From assembly GCF_013283645.1 (NCBI RefSeq), contig NZ_JABEKV010000001.1, positions 310,001-374,000 on the forward strand: a stretch of 64,000 nt of DNA, read 5' to 3'. The position numbers were made by a program, and so were the translations under genes. This stretch comes from Sinorhizobium psoraleae. GTDB lineage: Bacteria > Pseudomonadota > Alphaproteobacteria > Rhizobiales > Rhizobiaceae. Below the pieces are notes generated by a model, which worked only from the letters and a program-made list of their open reading frames with translations, was not told where the DNA came from and did not search any database. Positions 16,249-25,510 of this stretch are shown here, in pieces. The number at the start of each line of letters is the position of its first letter. Position 1 is the stretch's first letter.

Positions 16249-17862
16249 TCAAAACAGCCGGAGGCCGGCCTTGTCCGTTGCCTTTTCGCCGGCGGAGGCG
16301 TCGCGAACGCCGGGATCGTCCGGCGGGCGGCCGAAGAAGGGTGCCGGCTCTTCTTCCGCGACCTCCTCGTTGTCCTTGGCAGCAGGGGGAGCAGGTTCTT
16401 TCCTCTCCGGAATCTTGATCACCTCACGCTCCGCTTCCAGAACGGCCGGCGTTGCTTTCGCCGGTGCCGGCTCCGGCGCCGTCCGCGCTGCGACGTGCTG
16501 CACGGTCGCGACTGGTGGGAGGTTGCGGATCGCCTCGTCGGCGCTCGGACGGCCATTTTCGAGCTTGTCCGAAAGCTGCAAGGCCGGTGCCTTCCATTCG
16601 AAAGCGTCGAGCCGGCCGCTGACCGGCGAGACCGGCAGCCAGGACGGCGAGGTCACCCCATCGGCCGTCCAGGCCGGATCGCGCGGACTGCGCAGCGCCT
16701 GTGCCATCCAATGGCGGATACGGCCCTCGTCGCCGGTGTCCGCTTCCTCGATATCGGCGAGCAGCAGGAAGACGCTTTCCGTCGGCTCGAGCCGTGCAGC
16801 GGCTTCAGCCTTGGCTCGCGCCAGCGGCAGTTCGCGCGCCTCGAGTGCGGCTTCGGCAACGGTTGCCAATGCAACCGCATTGTTGCTGCGGAGTGATTCG
16901 AGCTTCTTCGCACGCTTCAAACGGTCGAGGGCGGAATCGCCTCCGCGCGCTCTGACGTAGAGCCTGGCCACGTCCGGATGCGGTTGCTGCTTCCAGATCT
17001 TTTCGAGAATTCCCGCGCCCTTGCGCAGATTGTCTTCGCGGAACAGGGCCTTGGCCGTTACCAGCGCCGCCGGCACCAGGCTCTCGTCGAGTTTCAGCGC
17101 GGCGAGGCCGTCGTCGCGCGCCGCTTTCGGGTCAGCGTCGAGCTTCGCCATCGCACGGGCGGTCAGCAGCACGGCCTTTTTTTGGTCGGCATCCTTGCGG
17201 TCGAGGATATTGGCGGCGCGACTCTGGTCGAGAAGGCGGATCGCCTCGTCCCATTGTCCTGCCTGGCTGCGGTGATCCAGCGTTGCCAGCGTCGCCCACG
17301 GCAGGTGCGGCGCCTTCTCCGCGGCGCGTTCGGCATATTGCCGGGCAGCCTCGTTGGCGCCGAGCCGCTTGGCTTCGAGGAACAGGCCGCGCAGGCCGAG
17401 CTCCCGCGTTTCGGCATCGTCGGCCATCAGTTCGAACTTCTTGCGCGCGTCGTCGTATTTGCCTTCGATCAGCGCGGTCTGCGCCTCGAGCAGGTGGATG
17501 AGCGGCTCCTGGTCGGCGCTGATCAGGCCGCGGCTTCGCGCCGACATCTTGCGGGCAAGATTGGCGTCGCCGGCACCAGCGGCGATCAGCCCCGTCGAAA
17601 GCGCCTGGTAGCCGCGATCGCGCTTGCGGGAGCGGAAATAGCGCGTGACGGTATGGGGCGACATCCAGATCGTGCGGAGCAGCCAGATCACGATCAGGAC
17701 GGCGGCAAAGAGCGAGATCAGAATGGATGCGGCGCGCATCAGCGTCATTTCGATGCGCTGCCCCTGCCAGATCAGCGACAGTTCCCCCGGCCGATCGGCG
17801 AGCCACGCAAAGCCGAGACCAAGGCACAGGACGAAAAGGATGAAGAACAATATACGGATCAT
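16249..17862 (-). CDS. hemY: HemY-like inner-membrane protein (tetratricopeptide, heme cluster)
   Basis: 537 residues. Two N-terminal membrane helices (about 1-20 and 42-66) enclose the HemY_N domain (LADRPGELSLIWQGQRIEM), followed by alpha-helical TPR-like repeats to about 420 and a Pro/Ala/Glu-rich tail. This protein is encoded with hemCD in many proteobacteria; its exact role is not settled, and it is not the oxygen-dependent protoporphyrinogen oxidase also called HemY. Start ATG 17862 has AAGGAAAGAAG upstream, 19 bases after the mitofilin-like stop. Confidence 0.88.
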   Translation of the reverse strand: MIRILFFILFVLCLGLGFAWLADRPGELSLIWQGQRIEMTLMRAASILISLFAAVLIVIWLLRTIWMSPHTVTRYFRSRKRDRGYQALSTGLIAAGAGDANLARKMSARSRGLISADQEPLIHLLEAQTALIEGKYDDARKKFELMADDAETRELGLRGLFLEAKRLGANEAARQYAERAAEKAPHLPWATLATLDHRSQAGQWDEAIRLLDQSRAANILDRKDADQKKAVLLTARAMAKLDADPKAARDDGLAALKLDESLVPAALVTAKALFREDNLRKGAGILEKIWKQQPHPDVARLYVRARGGDSALDRLKRAKKLESLRSNNAVALATVAEAALEARELPLARAKAEAAARLEPTESVFLLLADIEEADTGDEGRIRHWMAQALRSPRDPAWTADGVTSPSWLPVSPVSGRLDAFEWKAPALQLSDKLENGRPSADEAIRNLPPVATVQHVAARTAPEPAPAKATPAVLEAEREVIKIPERKEPAPPAAKDNEEVAEEEPAPFFGRPPDDPGVRDASAGEKATDKAGLRLF

Positions 17863-17881
17863 CTCTTCTTCTTTCCTTCCG

Positions 17882-19132
17882 CTAGCCGGCCGTGCCGGTA
17901 CGCGTCATGCTCTGTGCCACGGCGGCGTCGATGGTGGTCTCGACGCGCAGGCGCTGGTCGAGTTTCGCCTTGAAGTCCGCGCCAGTCGATTTCGCCGGTT
18001 CGGGAAGAGCGCCCCATTCCAACGATGCGCCCTTCAGGTCGCCATTGTTGAGCTTGTCCTCGATGCGCGCGATGACGGCTTCCGGCGTGTCGCCCTCGAC
18101 GCTGCCGACCGGCCGGATGCGGATGCCGGACATGGCGCTTGAGACGAGGCGAGCGAAAATGCCCTCGTTCGGATCGGGCTGGTTGAGCGCATCGAGCATC
18201 GCGTCCGCCGTTTGCGGAAAGGCGGCGCGGAGGTCCGTTCGCGTCGCGACACCCGTTGCGGCGTCCTCAGTCAGATCTTTCACGGTCACGTCGTCGGGCG
18301 CAATGCTGCGCAAGGCATCAAGCTCGGCCAGAAACGGGCCGCCGCGATCGATCGCTGTCTTCAGCGCCGTTACGGCGACCGCCTTCGCCATCTGGATGTC
18401 GTTAGCCGGCTCGTTGAGTTTTTGTTCCGCCTGGTCGATGCGCCCGGCAAGTTCAGCCTTGGCGGCCGCCGCCGATTGTTCCGCATCGGCGAGGCTGGCT
18501 TTCAGCGTGGCGACTTCCTTGGTCAGATTGGCGACTTCCGCTTCGAGGGCGGTGATCTGCGGCGCGCTCGCGCCATCTGCCCCGGGCTGTTTGGCCGCCT
18601 GTTCCAGCGCCGCAAGACGGCTCTCCAGCGGACCGATGTCGGCCGCGGGGGCCGATTGAGATGCGATCTGTGTCTTGATCGCCTGGATTTCGCTGGCAAG
18701 GCCCTGCTCGAAGGCAGCACTGCCGCGATCCGGTCCGAGCGCTGGAATATAGCCGGCATATTGCAGCACGCCGGCGCCGAGCAGCGTCACGAGACCCCCG
18801 AGAATACCGGCCGCGAACGCGCCTGCGCTCGTCGCCTGTCTCTGCGCCGGCTGCGGCGGCATCGCGCCGTTGCTCAAGTGCGGGGGCTCTTCGTCGAAAG
18901 CGGCCGCGGCGGCATCCGCGCGCTCATCCTCCGTTTCCTCCGTCTTCTCCGTCGTATCGGTCGCGTTTTCGCTCTCTGCCTCGCTCGCCGAAATCTCGGC
19001 GGGCTCGTCGGTGACCGATTCCTTGTTCGCGACAGATTCGGCCTCGTCGGTCGCCGTCTTTTCCGCCTTGAGGTCGATCGTCAGCGGTTCCTTCTCGGAT
19101 TTCGAGCGGCGCGGCGGGTTTTCCGATACCAT
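17882..19132 (-). CDS. Alphaproteobacterial mitofilin (Mic60)-like protein, COG4223
   Basis: 416 residues. An acidic cytoplasmic region (1-100, rich in Glu/Thr) precedes one membrane helix (about 112-132, FAAGILGGLVTLLGAGVL). A long coiled coil follows (about 145-265), then a C-terminal domain with ALKTAIDRGGPFLAELDAL and GASLEWGALPEPAKSTGADF, which is mitofilin-like. Alphaproteobacterial Mic60 homologues are reported to shape internal membranes and are found next to heme genes, as here between hemD and hemY. Role in this organism, which lacks obvious intracytoplasmic membranes, is inference. Confidence 0.8.
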   Translation of the reverse strand: MVSENPPRRSKSEKEPLTIDLKAEKTATDEAESVANKESVTDEPAEISASEAESENATDTTEKTEETEDERADAAAAAFDEEPPHLSNGAMPPQPAQRQATSAGAFAAGILGGLVTLLGAGVLQYAGYIPALGPDRGSAAFEQGLASEIQAIKTQIASQSAPAADIGPLESRLAALEQAAKQPGADGASAPQITALEAEVANLTKEVATLKASLADAEQSAAAAKAELAGRIDQAEQKLNEPANDIQMAKAVAVTALKTAIDRGGPFLAELDALRSIAPDDVTVKDLTEDAATGVATRTDLRAAFPQTADAMLDALNQPDPNEGIFARLVSSAMSGIRIRPVGSVEGDTPEAVIARIEDKLNNGDLKGASLEWGALPEPAKSTGADFKAKLDQRLRVETTIDAAVAQSMTRTGTAG

Positions 19133-19350
19133 GGTGACCTCTTACCGTTACAGTGCCAGTCGGCTTGTCAAGACAAACCTAGTCAGGCGAACTCGCGAGG
19201 GAAAGCCCCCAACTCCGTTTTTGCCGGAAATGCCATCAGTTCACCCGATTGGAGGGCGGCACATGCGCGGAAAACCGGTGCCGGCTTTGCTGTTCGCGCC
19301 TCGAGCATCCGGCGTTGGATAATTTGCTGAGATATCACCGCTGCGCGGGA
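19133..19350. other. Gap between hemD stop and mitofilin-like gene start
   Basis: 218 bases with no supported gene. A 19-codon + strand frame starting at 19263 after GGAGGG was noticed but lies between two minus genes and is not called. Confidence 0.4.
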
Positions 19351-20064
19351 TCAAAGGAGTTGCAGAAGGTGCTCCTCGTCCGGCATTGCAGCGACTTCCG
19401 CGGCCGCGTCAGGCGGCAAGGCGTCCTTCATCGATGCGCTCAGGCAGAGATAGCGTTTGGAAAGTGCCGCTGCGCTGAGATTGCTTTCCGAGAGAAGGGC
19501 GGCAAGCTGCCGCACGTTTTCACGCGAATAGAGCAGTACGGCGTCAAACTGCCCCGCGCCGAGAAGATCGGAGAGCACGTCCGGGTGATGCGCAATCGGT
19601 TTCATCCGGTAGCATTCCACGGTCCTGTGATCGATGCTGCGCCGCCGCAGCGTCCGTTCGAGGCCATCGGAGCGCGGCGAACCGGCGAGATAGAGCAGCG
19701 GTTCGGGTGGGTCCGTGCCGAACACGGTCGCGATCGTGTCCGCGAGACCTTCGCCCGTGCCCGGTCCGACGTGAATATCGGTGAATCCGAGGGCAACTGC
19801 GGCGCGGCCGCTTGCCTCGCCGACGCAGAAGAGCGGTGTTGCAAGATGCGGTTCAAGCGCGCGGCCCAGCGCCGCCAGCACGCGGGTTGCTTCCGCGCTC
19901 GTCAGCGCGATGGCGCCATGCCTTTGCTTCAATGCGCTCGCGAGAGCTGTTACCAGGTGCTCCGCCTGCATCAGAGGCAGGAGGATCGCTTCATGGCCCA
20001 TCGCCTCGAGCTTCAGCGCCGTCCTTTCGGCGGTCGGTCGCGGCCGAGTGACGAGCACGCGCAT
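19351..20064 (-). CDS. hemD: Uroporphyrinogen-III synthase
   Basis: 237 residues, the normal length. It closes hydroxymethylbilane to uroporphyrinogen III, the branch point to heme, siroheme and cobalamin. The family is poorly conserved; recognisable parts are the start RVLVTRPRPTAERTA and the second-lobe stretch LYLAGSPRSDGLERTL then YRMKPIAH. Identification is strengthened by position three bases after hemC, its pathway predecessor. Confidence 0.92.
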   Translation of the reverse strand: MRVLVTRPRPTAERTALKLEAMGHEAILLPLMQAEHLVTALASALKQRHGAIALTSAEATRVLAALGRALEPHLATPLFCVGEASGRAAVALGFTDIHVGPGTGEGLADTIATVFGTDPPEPLLYLAGSPRSDGLERTLRRRSIDHRTVECYRMKPIAHHPDVLSDLLGAGQFDAVLLYSRENVRQLAALLSESNLSAAALSKRYLCLSASMKDALPPDAAAEVAAMPDEEHLLQLL

Positions 20065-20067
20065 CGC

Positions 20068-20997
20068 TCACGTCCAACTCGAAAAGAATCCCGGTCCGGC
20101 CTTGGCGCGGATTTCCTCGCCGGCCCTGCGTCCGAGGTCGGCGGCCTCCGCTGCCTTGCCGTCGACGGCGATGCGATGGCAGGTCGCGCCGTCCGGCGTC
20201 AGGATCATGCCGGAAAAGCGGATGTGCGTGCCGTCGGACACGGCGTGCCCGGCGATCGGCGTGCGGCAGGAGCCGTCAAGCGTCGCGAGGAAGCCGCGCT
20301 CGCAGGAGACGGCCTCGTGCGTGCGCCGATCGTCGATGGCCGCAAGCAGCATATTGACCCGGGTGTCGCCGATGCGGCTCTCGATGCAGATCGCCCCTTG
20401 CGCCGGCGCCGGCGGAAATTCCGCCGGATCGAGCAGTTCGGTCGGCACGTCGGTCATGCCGAGCCGCTTCAAGCCGGCATAGGCGAGAAGCGTGCCGTCA
20501 ACCTGGCCATCGGCGAGCTTGCGCAGTCGTGTTTCCACCTGGCCGCGATAGGTGATCACGTTGATGTCGGGCCGGAGGCGCCGAATGAGCGCCTGGCGAC
20601 GCAGCGACGACGAGCCGACGGTGGCGCCCTGTGGCAGGTCCACAAGTCTCGGCGCCGTGCGTCCGACGAAGGCGTCGCGAACGTCTTCGCGTGGCAGGAA
20701 GGCGGAGAGGAAGAGCCCGTCTGGCAGCTTCGTCGGCATGTCCTTCGACGAATGCACGGCGAAATCGAGGTCTCCCGACAAGAGCTGTTGTTCGAGCTCC
20801 TCGGTGAACAGGCCCTTGCCGCCGATCTCCGCAAGCGACCGGTCGGTGATCCGGTCTCCCTTCGTGGACAGGATCACGACCTCGAACATTTCCTGCGGCA
20901 GACCATGGGCAGCGGCCAGCCGGTCGCGCGTTTCATGCGTCTGGGCGAGCGCCAGCGGACTGCCCCGCGTTCCGATGCGGAAAGGTTTCGTTTGCAT
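20068..20997 (-). CDS. hemC: Porphobilinogen deaminase (hydroxymethylbilane synthase)
   Basis: 309 residues. It joins four porphobilinogen units into hydroxymethylbilane in the cytoplasm. The dipyrromethane cofactor is attached to Cys244 in [23 protein letters not shown] (7-19), VHSSKDMPT (81-89) and GSSSLRRQA (128-136) are the conserved substrate and cofactor contacts. It is the first gene of the minus-strand run hemC-hemD-mitofilin-hemY-TerB-amidotransferase. An R1 repeat lies in its 5' region. Confidence 0.97.
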   Translation of the reverse strand: MQTKPFRIGTRGSPLALAQTHETRDRLAAAHGLPQEMFEVVILSTKGDRITDRSLAEIGGKGLFTEELEQQLLSGDLDFAVHSSKDMPTKLPDGLFLSAFLPREDVRDAFVGRTAPRLVDLPQGATVGSSSLRRQALIRRLRPDINVITYRGQVETRLRKLADGQVDGTLLAYAGLKRLGMTDVPTELLDPAEFPPAPAQGAICIESRIGDTRVNMLLAAIDDRRTHEAVSCERGFLATLDGSCRTPIAGHAVSDGTHIRFSGMILTPDGATCHRIAVDGKAAEAADLGRRAGEEIRAKAGPGFFSSWT

Positions 20998-21014
20998 CCT
21001 CGGTCATCCATTGT

Positions 21015-21116
21015 TACTGCATGGTTCCTTAAATCGGGACCGATTTGAGGATAAAACCATGCAGCAGTTCAAAGCGTTACAGCGTCCTTTGTGCTTCTGA
21101 AAGACGCACGGCGCTG
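21015..21116 (+). repeat. Intergenic repeat R1 (RIME-like), copy 5
   Basis: Complete copy: outer stem CTGCATGGTT...AACCATGCAG, inner palindrome TTAAATCGGGACCGATTTG, linker GCAGTTCAAAGCGTTACAGC and the hairpin GTGCTTCTGAAAGACGCAC. It fills the space between the divergent hemC and tsaD genes. Confidence 0.85.
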
Positions 21117-21173
21117 ACACAAGTTCCGTGTACCCACCTTTCCGTGCGACCGCAATCTTTGAGTAGACCACAT

Positions 21174-22268
21174 ATGTCCGCGCCCCTGCGTATCCTCGGC
21201 ATCGAAACAAGCTGCGACGAAACGGCGGCGTCCGTCGTGCTGCGGGAAAAGGACGGCAGCGGCCGGATCCTTGGCGATGTCGTGCTCAGCCAGCTGGAAG
21301 AGCATAGCGCCTACGGCGGCGTCGTTCCGGAGATTGCCGCCCGCGCCCATGTCGAGGCGCTCGACACGCTGATCGAGGAAGCGCTGCTGCGCGCCGGCGT
21401 CAAACTTGAAGACATCGACGCGATCGCTGCGACAAGTGGTCCCGGACTGATCGGCGGCCTGATCGTCGGGCTGATGACCGGCAAGGCGATCGCACGGGCG
21501 ACGGGCAAGCCGCTTTACGCCGTCAATCATCTCGAGGGCCACGCACTGACGGCGCGACTGACGGATGGCCTGACGTTTCCATATCTGATGCTGCTTGTCT
21601 CGGGCGGCCACACGCAGCTGATCCTGGTGAAAGGCGTCAGCGATTACGAGCGCTGGGGCACGACGATCGACGATGCGCTCGGCGAAGCCTTCGACAAGAC
21701 CGCAAAGCTTCTCGGCCTTCCCTATCCGGGCGGTCCGGCGGTCGAGCGCGCGGCCAGGACGGGCGATCCCAGGCGCTTCGACTTTCCGCGCCCCCTCGTT
21801 GGCGACGCGCGGCTCGATTTTTCCTTCTCCGGCCTGAAGACGGCCGTTCGCCAGGCGGCGCAGTCGCTGGAGCCCGTGACGGAGCAGGATGTCGCCGACA
21901 TTTGCGCCTCGTTCCAGCGCGCCATCTCGCGCACCCTCAAGGACCGTGTCGGGCGTGGACTGAAGCGGTTCAAGGCCGAGTTCGCCACTGTCCCGGAACC
22001 GGCTCTGGTCGTCGCCGGCGGGGTTGCCGCCAATCAGGAGTTGCGGGCGACGCTTCAGGATCTTTGCGACGCGAACGGCTTCCGCTTCGTGGCGCCGCCG
22101 CTTCAGCTTTGCACCGACAATGCGGCGATGATCGCCTGGGCCGGTGCCGAACGGCTTGCGGCGGGACTGGAGGCGGATGGCCTCGATGTCGCGCCGCGCT
22201 CGCGCTGGCCGCTCGATAGCCAAGCGCAGACATTGATTGGCTCCGGCAAGCGTGGCGCCAAGGCATGA
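21174..22268 (+). CDS. tsaD: tRNA N6-adenosine threonylcarbamoyltransferase
   Basis: 364 residues. It transfers threonylcarbamoyl to A37 of ANN-decoding tRNAs together with TsaB, TsaE and TsaC products encoded elsewhere. The metal-binding histidines are His119 and His123 in NHLEGHALT. The ASKHA fold motifs [12 protein letters not shown] (9-20), [10 protein letters not shown] and [12 protein letters not shown] are intact. ATG 21174 is chosen over an upstream in-frame ATG at 21045, which lies inside an R1 repeat. Its stop overlaps the gpsA start. Confidence 0.96.
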   Translation: MSAPLRILGIETSCDETAASVVLREKDGSGRILGDVVLSQLEEHSAYGGVVPEIAARAHVEALDTLIEEALLRAGVKLEDIDAIAATSGPGLIGGLIVGLMTGKAIARATGKPLYAVNHLEGHALTARLTDGLTFPYLMLLVSGGHTQLILVKGVSDYERWGTTIDDALGEAFDKTAKLLGLPYPGGPAVERAARTGDPRRFDFPRPLVGDARLDFSFSGLKTAVRQAAQSLEPVTEQDVADICASFQRAISRTLKDRVGRGLKRFKAEFATVPEPALVVAGGVAANQELRATLQDLCDANGFRFVAPPLQLCTDNAAMIAWAGAERLAAGLEADGLDVAPRSRWPLDSQAQTLIGSGKRGAKA

Positions 22269-23266
22269 TGCACAAGATGAGTGAGAAGCCGAAGATCGTC
22301 GTCGTTGGAGCCGGAGCATTCGGGACCGCACTTGCCGCCGTAGCCGCAGCGACCGACAATGCCAAGGTGACATTGCTTGCCCGGCGACAGGAGACAGTCG
22401 AGGAGTGTCGCCGCACGCGCCGGAACGAGGCGTTCCTGCCAGGCATTCCGCTTCCGGCGGGACTTGCTTTTTCCGCCGATACGACTGTGCTGATGGACGC
22501 CGATGTCGTCCTCTTCGCCATGCCCTCGCAGGAGCATCGGGCCGCCGCCCGCAGCTATGGCGGCTGGATCGGCACCGATGCGACGATCGTCACCTGTGCC
22601 AAGGGGATGGAGCAAGCGACCGGCCGGCTCCTGACCGACGTGCTCGACGAGGAGTTGCCGGCCCGCAAGATCGGTGTACTTTCCGGTCCGGGCTTTGCCG
22701 CCGATATCGCCAAGGGCTTGCCGACGGCAATGGTGATCGCGGCGCGCGACAGCGAGACAGCGACGGAACTCGCCGAGACGCTTTCCGGCCGGACGTTTCG
22801 GCTCTACCCCTCGGCCGACCGGGTCGGCGTGCAACTCGGCGGCGCGCTGAAGAACGTGCTGGCGATTGCCTGTGGCATCGTCGAGGGCGCAGGTCTTGGC
22901 GATTCGGCCCGCGCAGCGCTGATTTCCCGCGGTCTTGCGGAAATGTCGCGCTTCGTCGTTGCCCAGGGCGGCGAGGCCGATACGGTCCGCGGTCTTTCCG
23001 GGCTCGGCGACCTCGTGCTGACTGCGACGAGCCACCAGTCGCGCAACCTGCGCTTCGGCATCGCGCTCGGCAAGGACGGACGCGCGACTGGACAGGGCGG
23101 CGAACTGGTCGAGGGCGCCTTCGCCGCGTCGGTCGCAGCCCGCGTCGCACTCGACCTCGGCGTCGACATGCCGATTACCGAGGCGGTCGCCGCCATCATC
23201 GACGGAAGGCGCGATGTCCGCACTGCTCTGGAGCAGCTGATGTCGCGCCCGATAACTCAGGAATGA
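22265..23266 (+). CDS. gpsA: NAD(P)-dependent glycerol-3-phosphate dehydrogenase
   Basis: 333 residues from ATG 22265, which overlaps the tsaD stop; ATG 22277 (MSEKPK) is the other plausible start. It reduces dihydroxyacetone phosphate to sn-glycerol 3-phosphate for phospholipid synthesis. [10 protein letters not shown] near 16-25 binds the nucleotide, and [17 protein letters not shown] carries the catalytic lysine. [11 protein letters not shown] matches the C-terminal domain. Confidence 0.95.
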   Translation: MMHKMSEKPKIVVVGAGAFGTALAAVAAATDNAKVTLLARRQETVEECRRTRRNEAFLPGIPLPAGLAFSADTTVLMDADVVLFAMPSQEHRAAARSYGGWIGTDATIVTCAKGMEQATGRLLTDVLDEELPARKIGVLSGPGFAADIAKGLPTAMVIAARDSETATELAETLSGRTFRLYPSADRVGVQLGGALKNVLAIACGIVEGAGLGDSARAALISRGLAEMSRFVVAQGGEADTVRGLSGLGDLVLTATSHQSRNLRFGIALGKDGRATGQGGELVEGAFAASVAARVALDLGVDMPITEAVAAIIDGRRDVRTALEQLMSRPITQE

Positions 23267-23324
23267 CTTGGCAGCGGAATGAGGAAAGGTGCAGAGCGGT
23301 TGTCCGCCCGCATTCCGCGCCAAG
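23267..23324. repeat. Intergenic repeat family R2, copy 1
   Basis: Arms CTTGGC-a-GCGGAATG and CATTCCGC-GCCAAG pair over 14 bp with one bulged A. The enclosed core is AGGAAAGGTGCAGAGCGGTT followed by GTCCGCCCG. The same core with different arms occurs at 38497 and, in part, at 24776 and 45887. It begins immediately after the gpsA stop. Confidence 0.7.
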
Positions 23325-23344
23325 CGATAACGTCAGGAGGAACC

Positions 23345-23638
23345 ATGCTCTTCGCACTTCTATGCACGGACAAGCCCGGCGGGCTGCAGTTGAGGCTGGA
23401 TACGCGTCCGGCCCACGTCGCCTACCTCAATGACCTCAACGCCAAGGGCATCCTCAAGATCGCCGGTCCCTTTCTCGGCGCGGACGCCAAGCCGACGGGA
23501 AGTCTGGTGATCGTCAAGGCCGAAACGCTTGAGGAGGCGAAGGCAATCGCCGAGGCTGACCCCTATGCCAAGGCGGGTCTCTTTTCGAATGTCGAGATCA
23601 AGGCCTACAACTGGGTCTTCAATAATCCGGAGGCTTAA
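23345..23638 (+). CDS. YciI family protein
   Basis: 97 residues. LFALLCTDKPGGLQLRLDTR and HVAYLNDLNAKGILKIAGPF are typical of the ferredoxin-like YciI fold, with the conserved His and Asp that form its presumed active site. Members include dehydrochlorinases and many proteins of unknown role. GGAGGA lies five bases before ATG 23345; the in-frame upstream start is inside the R2 repeat. It is followed six bases later by the EVE gene. Confidence 0.85.
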   Translation: MLFALLCTDKPGGLQLRLDTRPAHVAYLNDLNAKGILKIAGPFLGADAKPTGSLVIVKAETLEEAKAIAEADPYAKAGLFSNVEIKAYNWVFNNPEA

Positions 23639-23644
23639 GCGGCG

Positions 23645-24076
23645 ATGGCGTTCTGGCTTTACAAATCCGAACCGGCCAAATGGTCCTGGCAGATGCAGAA
23701 GGACGCGGGCGAGAAGGGCACGGAATGGACCGGCGTGCGCAACTATCAGGCGCGCAACAACATGCGGGCGATGAAGATCGGCGATAAAGGCTTCTTCTAT
23801 CACTCCAACGAGGGGCTGGAGATCGTCGGCATTGCCGAGGTCTGTGCTCTCTCGCACCCGGATTCGACCGCTGAAGGCGATGCCCGCTGGGATTGCGTCG
23901 ATATCCGCGCCGTCATGGACGTGCCGCGTCCGGTCTCCTTGAAGGAGATCAAGGAGAACCCGAAGCTCGCCAAGATGTCGCTGGTGACCTCGATGCGGCT
24001 GTCGGTGCAGCCGGTTACGGAGGACGAGTGGATCGAGGTCTGCCGCATGGGCGGCCTCGACAATCCGCCGCGCTGA
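23645..24076 (+). CDS. EVE domain-containing protein
   Basis: 143 residues, one EVE domain (PUA-like fold). KSEPAKWSWQMQKDAG, WTGVRNYQARNNMRAMKIGD and FFYHSN form the pocket region that in related YTH and EVE proteins binds modified bases. Its natural ligand is unknown; thymocyte-protein homologues bind oxidised cytosines. It starts six bases after the YciI gene and overlaps or abuts the methyltransferase gene. Confidence 0.88.
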   Translation: MAFWLYKSEPAKWSWQMQKDAGEKGTEWTGVRNYQARNNMRAMKIGDKGFFYHSNEGLEIVGIAEVCALSHPDSTAEGDARWDCVDIRAVMDVPRPVSLKEIKENPKLAKMSLVTSMRLSVQPVTEDEWIEVCRMGGLDNPPR

Positions 24077-24087
24077 GATCCCTTTCC

Positions 24088-24753
24088 TTGAAGACCGATC
24101 CCGAAAGTTTCATCCGAGCGAATACCGGCGTCCTTTCGCCGCCGCATGTGCCGGAGATCCGGTTGCATCTTGCAAGCGAGGCGCATGATCTCTGGCTGAA
24201 GACGGAAGAGGAACTGGAGGAGATCGGTCTGCCGCCGCCGTTCTGGGCTTTCGCCTGGGCGGGCGGGCAGGGGCTTGCGCGCCATATCCTCGATCATCCG
24301 GAAACCGTGCGCGGCCGCCGCGTCATCGATTTCGCCTCCGGCTCCGGCCTGGTCGCGATCGCGGCCATGAAGGCGGGTGCCTCTTCCGTGCTTGCCGTCG
24401 ACATCGATCCCTGGGCGGAAACGGCAGTACGGCTGAATGCGGAACTGAACGGGGTGGAAATCGGGTTCAGCAACCGGAACATCATCGGCGAGCCGAAGGT
24501 CGCCGATGTCTATCTCGCCGGAGACGTCTTTTACGACAAGGGTTTTTCGGATCTGCTCCGCCCCTGGTTCGCCGGATTGGCGAGGGCGGGAGCGGCGGTG
24601 CTCGTCGGAGATCCCGGACGCGCCTATTGCCCGCGACAGATGATGACGGCGCTCGCGACGTATGAGGTGCCGGTCACGCGGGCGCTCGAAGACAGTGAGA
24701 TAAAGCGCACGACCGTCTGGCGCTTCGAGCCGGCCGAAACCGTCGGCGGCTGA
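24088..24753 (+). CDS. SAM-dependent methyltransferase, ETFB-lysine / nicotinamide N-methyltransferase-like
   Basis: 221 residues from TTG 24088; no ATG is available. GTG 24028, four bases after GGAGG but inside the EVE gene, is the alternative and would add 20 residues. VIDFASGSGLVAIAAMKAGA is motif I of class I methyltransferases, with the acidic VDID next. VYLAGDVFYD is the post-motif typical of the METTL20/Nnt1-like group, and the protein length fits. The protein substrate in bacteria is commonly the electron-transfer flavoprotein beta subunit; this is family knowledge, not shown here. Confidence 0.75.
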   Translation: MKTDPESFIRANTGVLSPPHVPEIRLHLASEAHDLWLKTEEELEEIGLPPPFWAFAWAGGQGLARHILDHPETVRGRRVIDFASGSGLVAIAAMKAGASSVLAVDIDPWAETAVRLNAELNGVEIGFSNRNIIGEPKVADVYLAGDVFYDKGFSDLLRPWFAGLARAGAAVLVGDPGRAYCPRQMMTALATYEVPVTRALEDSEIKRTTVWRFEPAETVGG

Positions 24754-24775
24754 GCGGGATCGCGGCCTAATGCCT

Positions 24776-24808
24776 GTTGTCCAAAACTACGCAGCGGTTT
24801 TGGACAAC
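24776..24808. repeat. R2-like hairpin between convergent genes
   Basis: GTTGTCCAAAAC and its exact complement GTTTTGGACAAC form a perfect 12-bp stem around TACGCAGCG. The core GCAGCGGTTTT is shared with the R2 repeat at 38497. Lying 22 bases after one stop and 30 before the other, it may act as a bidirectional terminator, though no T-tract follows. Confidence 0.6.
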
Positions 24809-24838
24809 GAATGCAAAAGGCAAAGAGGCAAAGCGCGC

Positions 24839-25486
24839 TTATGGCCGGATGACGCAGACGCCGTGTTCCCAGGAGCAGACGCGGTCGTTCGGTTGCGGCG
24901 AGACGACGATGATCTTCGCACGCTTCAGCGGCGGGGCGGCGTCGATCGCATCCTCGCCGAAATAGCCGGAATTGCCGTACTGGCGGAAATAGATGCCGTT
25001 GCCCTCCTGGCGGAAGGCGGAAATGCCGCCGGCATAGGTTCCGATGCCAGGGGTGACCGAAGGAAAGTCGTCGCCGCCGTACGAACTGAGGCCATCATAG
25101 GAGCTGAAACCATAGCCCCCGCCGATCACGACTACGCCATGGTCGCGGCGCCAATCACGCTTGGCGTGGTGCCGTAGACGGTGCTTCATCCGTACGTGCC
25201 GGGTGCGGGTCTTCACGTCCTGCAGGTCCCGATTGAACAAAGAAAAGTCGTCAAAGCCGGACACGACGGAGCGGTGCCTTCTGCGGTCGCCAAATTTGCG
25301 ATGGCCGTGATGCCAATCGCGCCATGCGTGATGCGGCTTTCGGTGCAGTCTTATATGCCGGACGCGGGTCTCGACCTCAGATAAACCCTGCCGGTCGCCC
25401 GCCATCGCAGGCATTTCTGCGGTCATCACCAGAGCGCAGACCAGCGCTAGAACTTTGGTCGCATGGACCGCTCGCAACAGATTCAT
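24839..25486 (-). CDS. Basic exported protein with two internal repeats (unknown function)
   Basis: 215 residues. A signal peptide (ALVCALVMTAEMPAMA, cut near residue 29) precedes a strongly basic His/Arg-rich segment. Two related blocks are visible: ETRVRHIRLHRKPHHAWRDW (about 38-57) and KTRTRHVRMKHRLRHHAKRD (about 92-111). The C-terminal half is glycine/tyrosine-rich (IGGGYGFSSYDGLSSYGG) and ends with RVCSWEHGVCVIRP, two cysteines that could form a disulfide. No family recognised. Start ATG 25486 has GGAGGG 11 bases upstream. A full CtrA-type site lies 25 bases before the start codon. Confidence 0.65.
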   Translation of the reverse strand: MNLLRAVHATKVLALVCALVMTAEMPAMAGDRQGLSEVETRVRHIRLHRKPHHAWRDWHHGHRKFGDRRRHRSVVSGFDDFSLFNRDLQDVKTRTRHVRMKHRLRHHAKRDWRRDHGVVVIGGGYGFSSYDGLSSYGGDDFPSVTPGIGTYAGGISAFRQEGNGIYFRQYGNSGYFGEDAIDAAPPLKRAKIIVVSPQPNDRVCSWEHGVCVIRP

Positions 25487-25510
25487 TCTGCCGTGCCCTC
25501 CGGATCATCC

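Noticed and set aside
19263..19322. 19-codon + strand frame after GGAGGG
   Set aside because: Isolated between two minus-strand genes of the heme run; probably chance.
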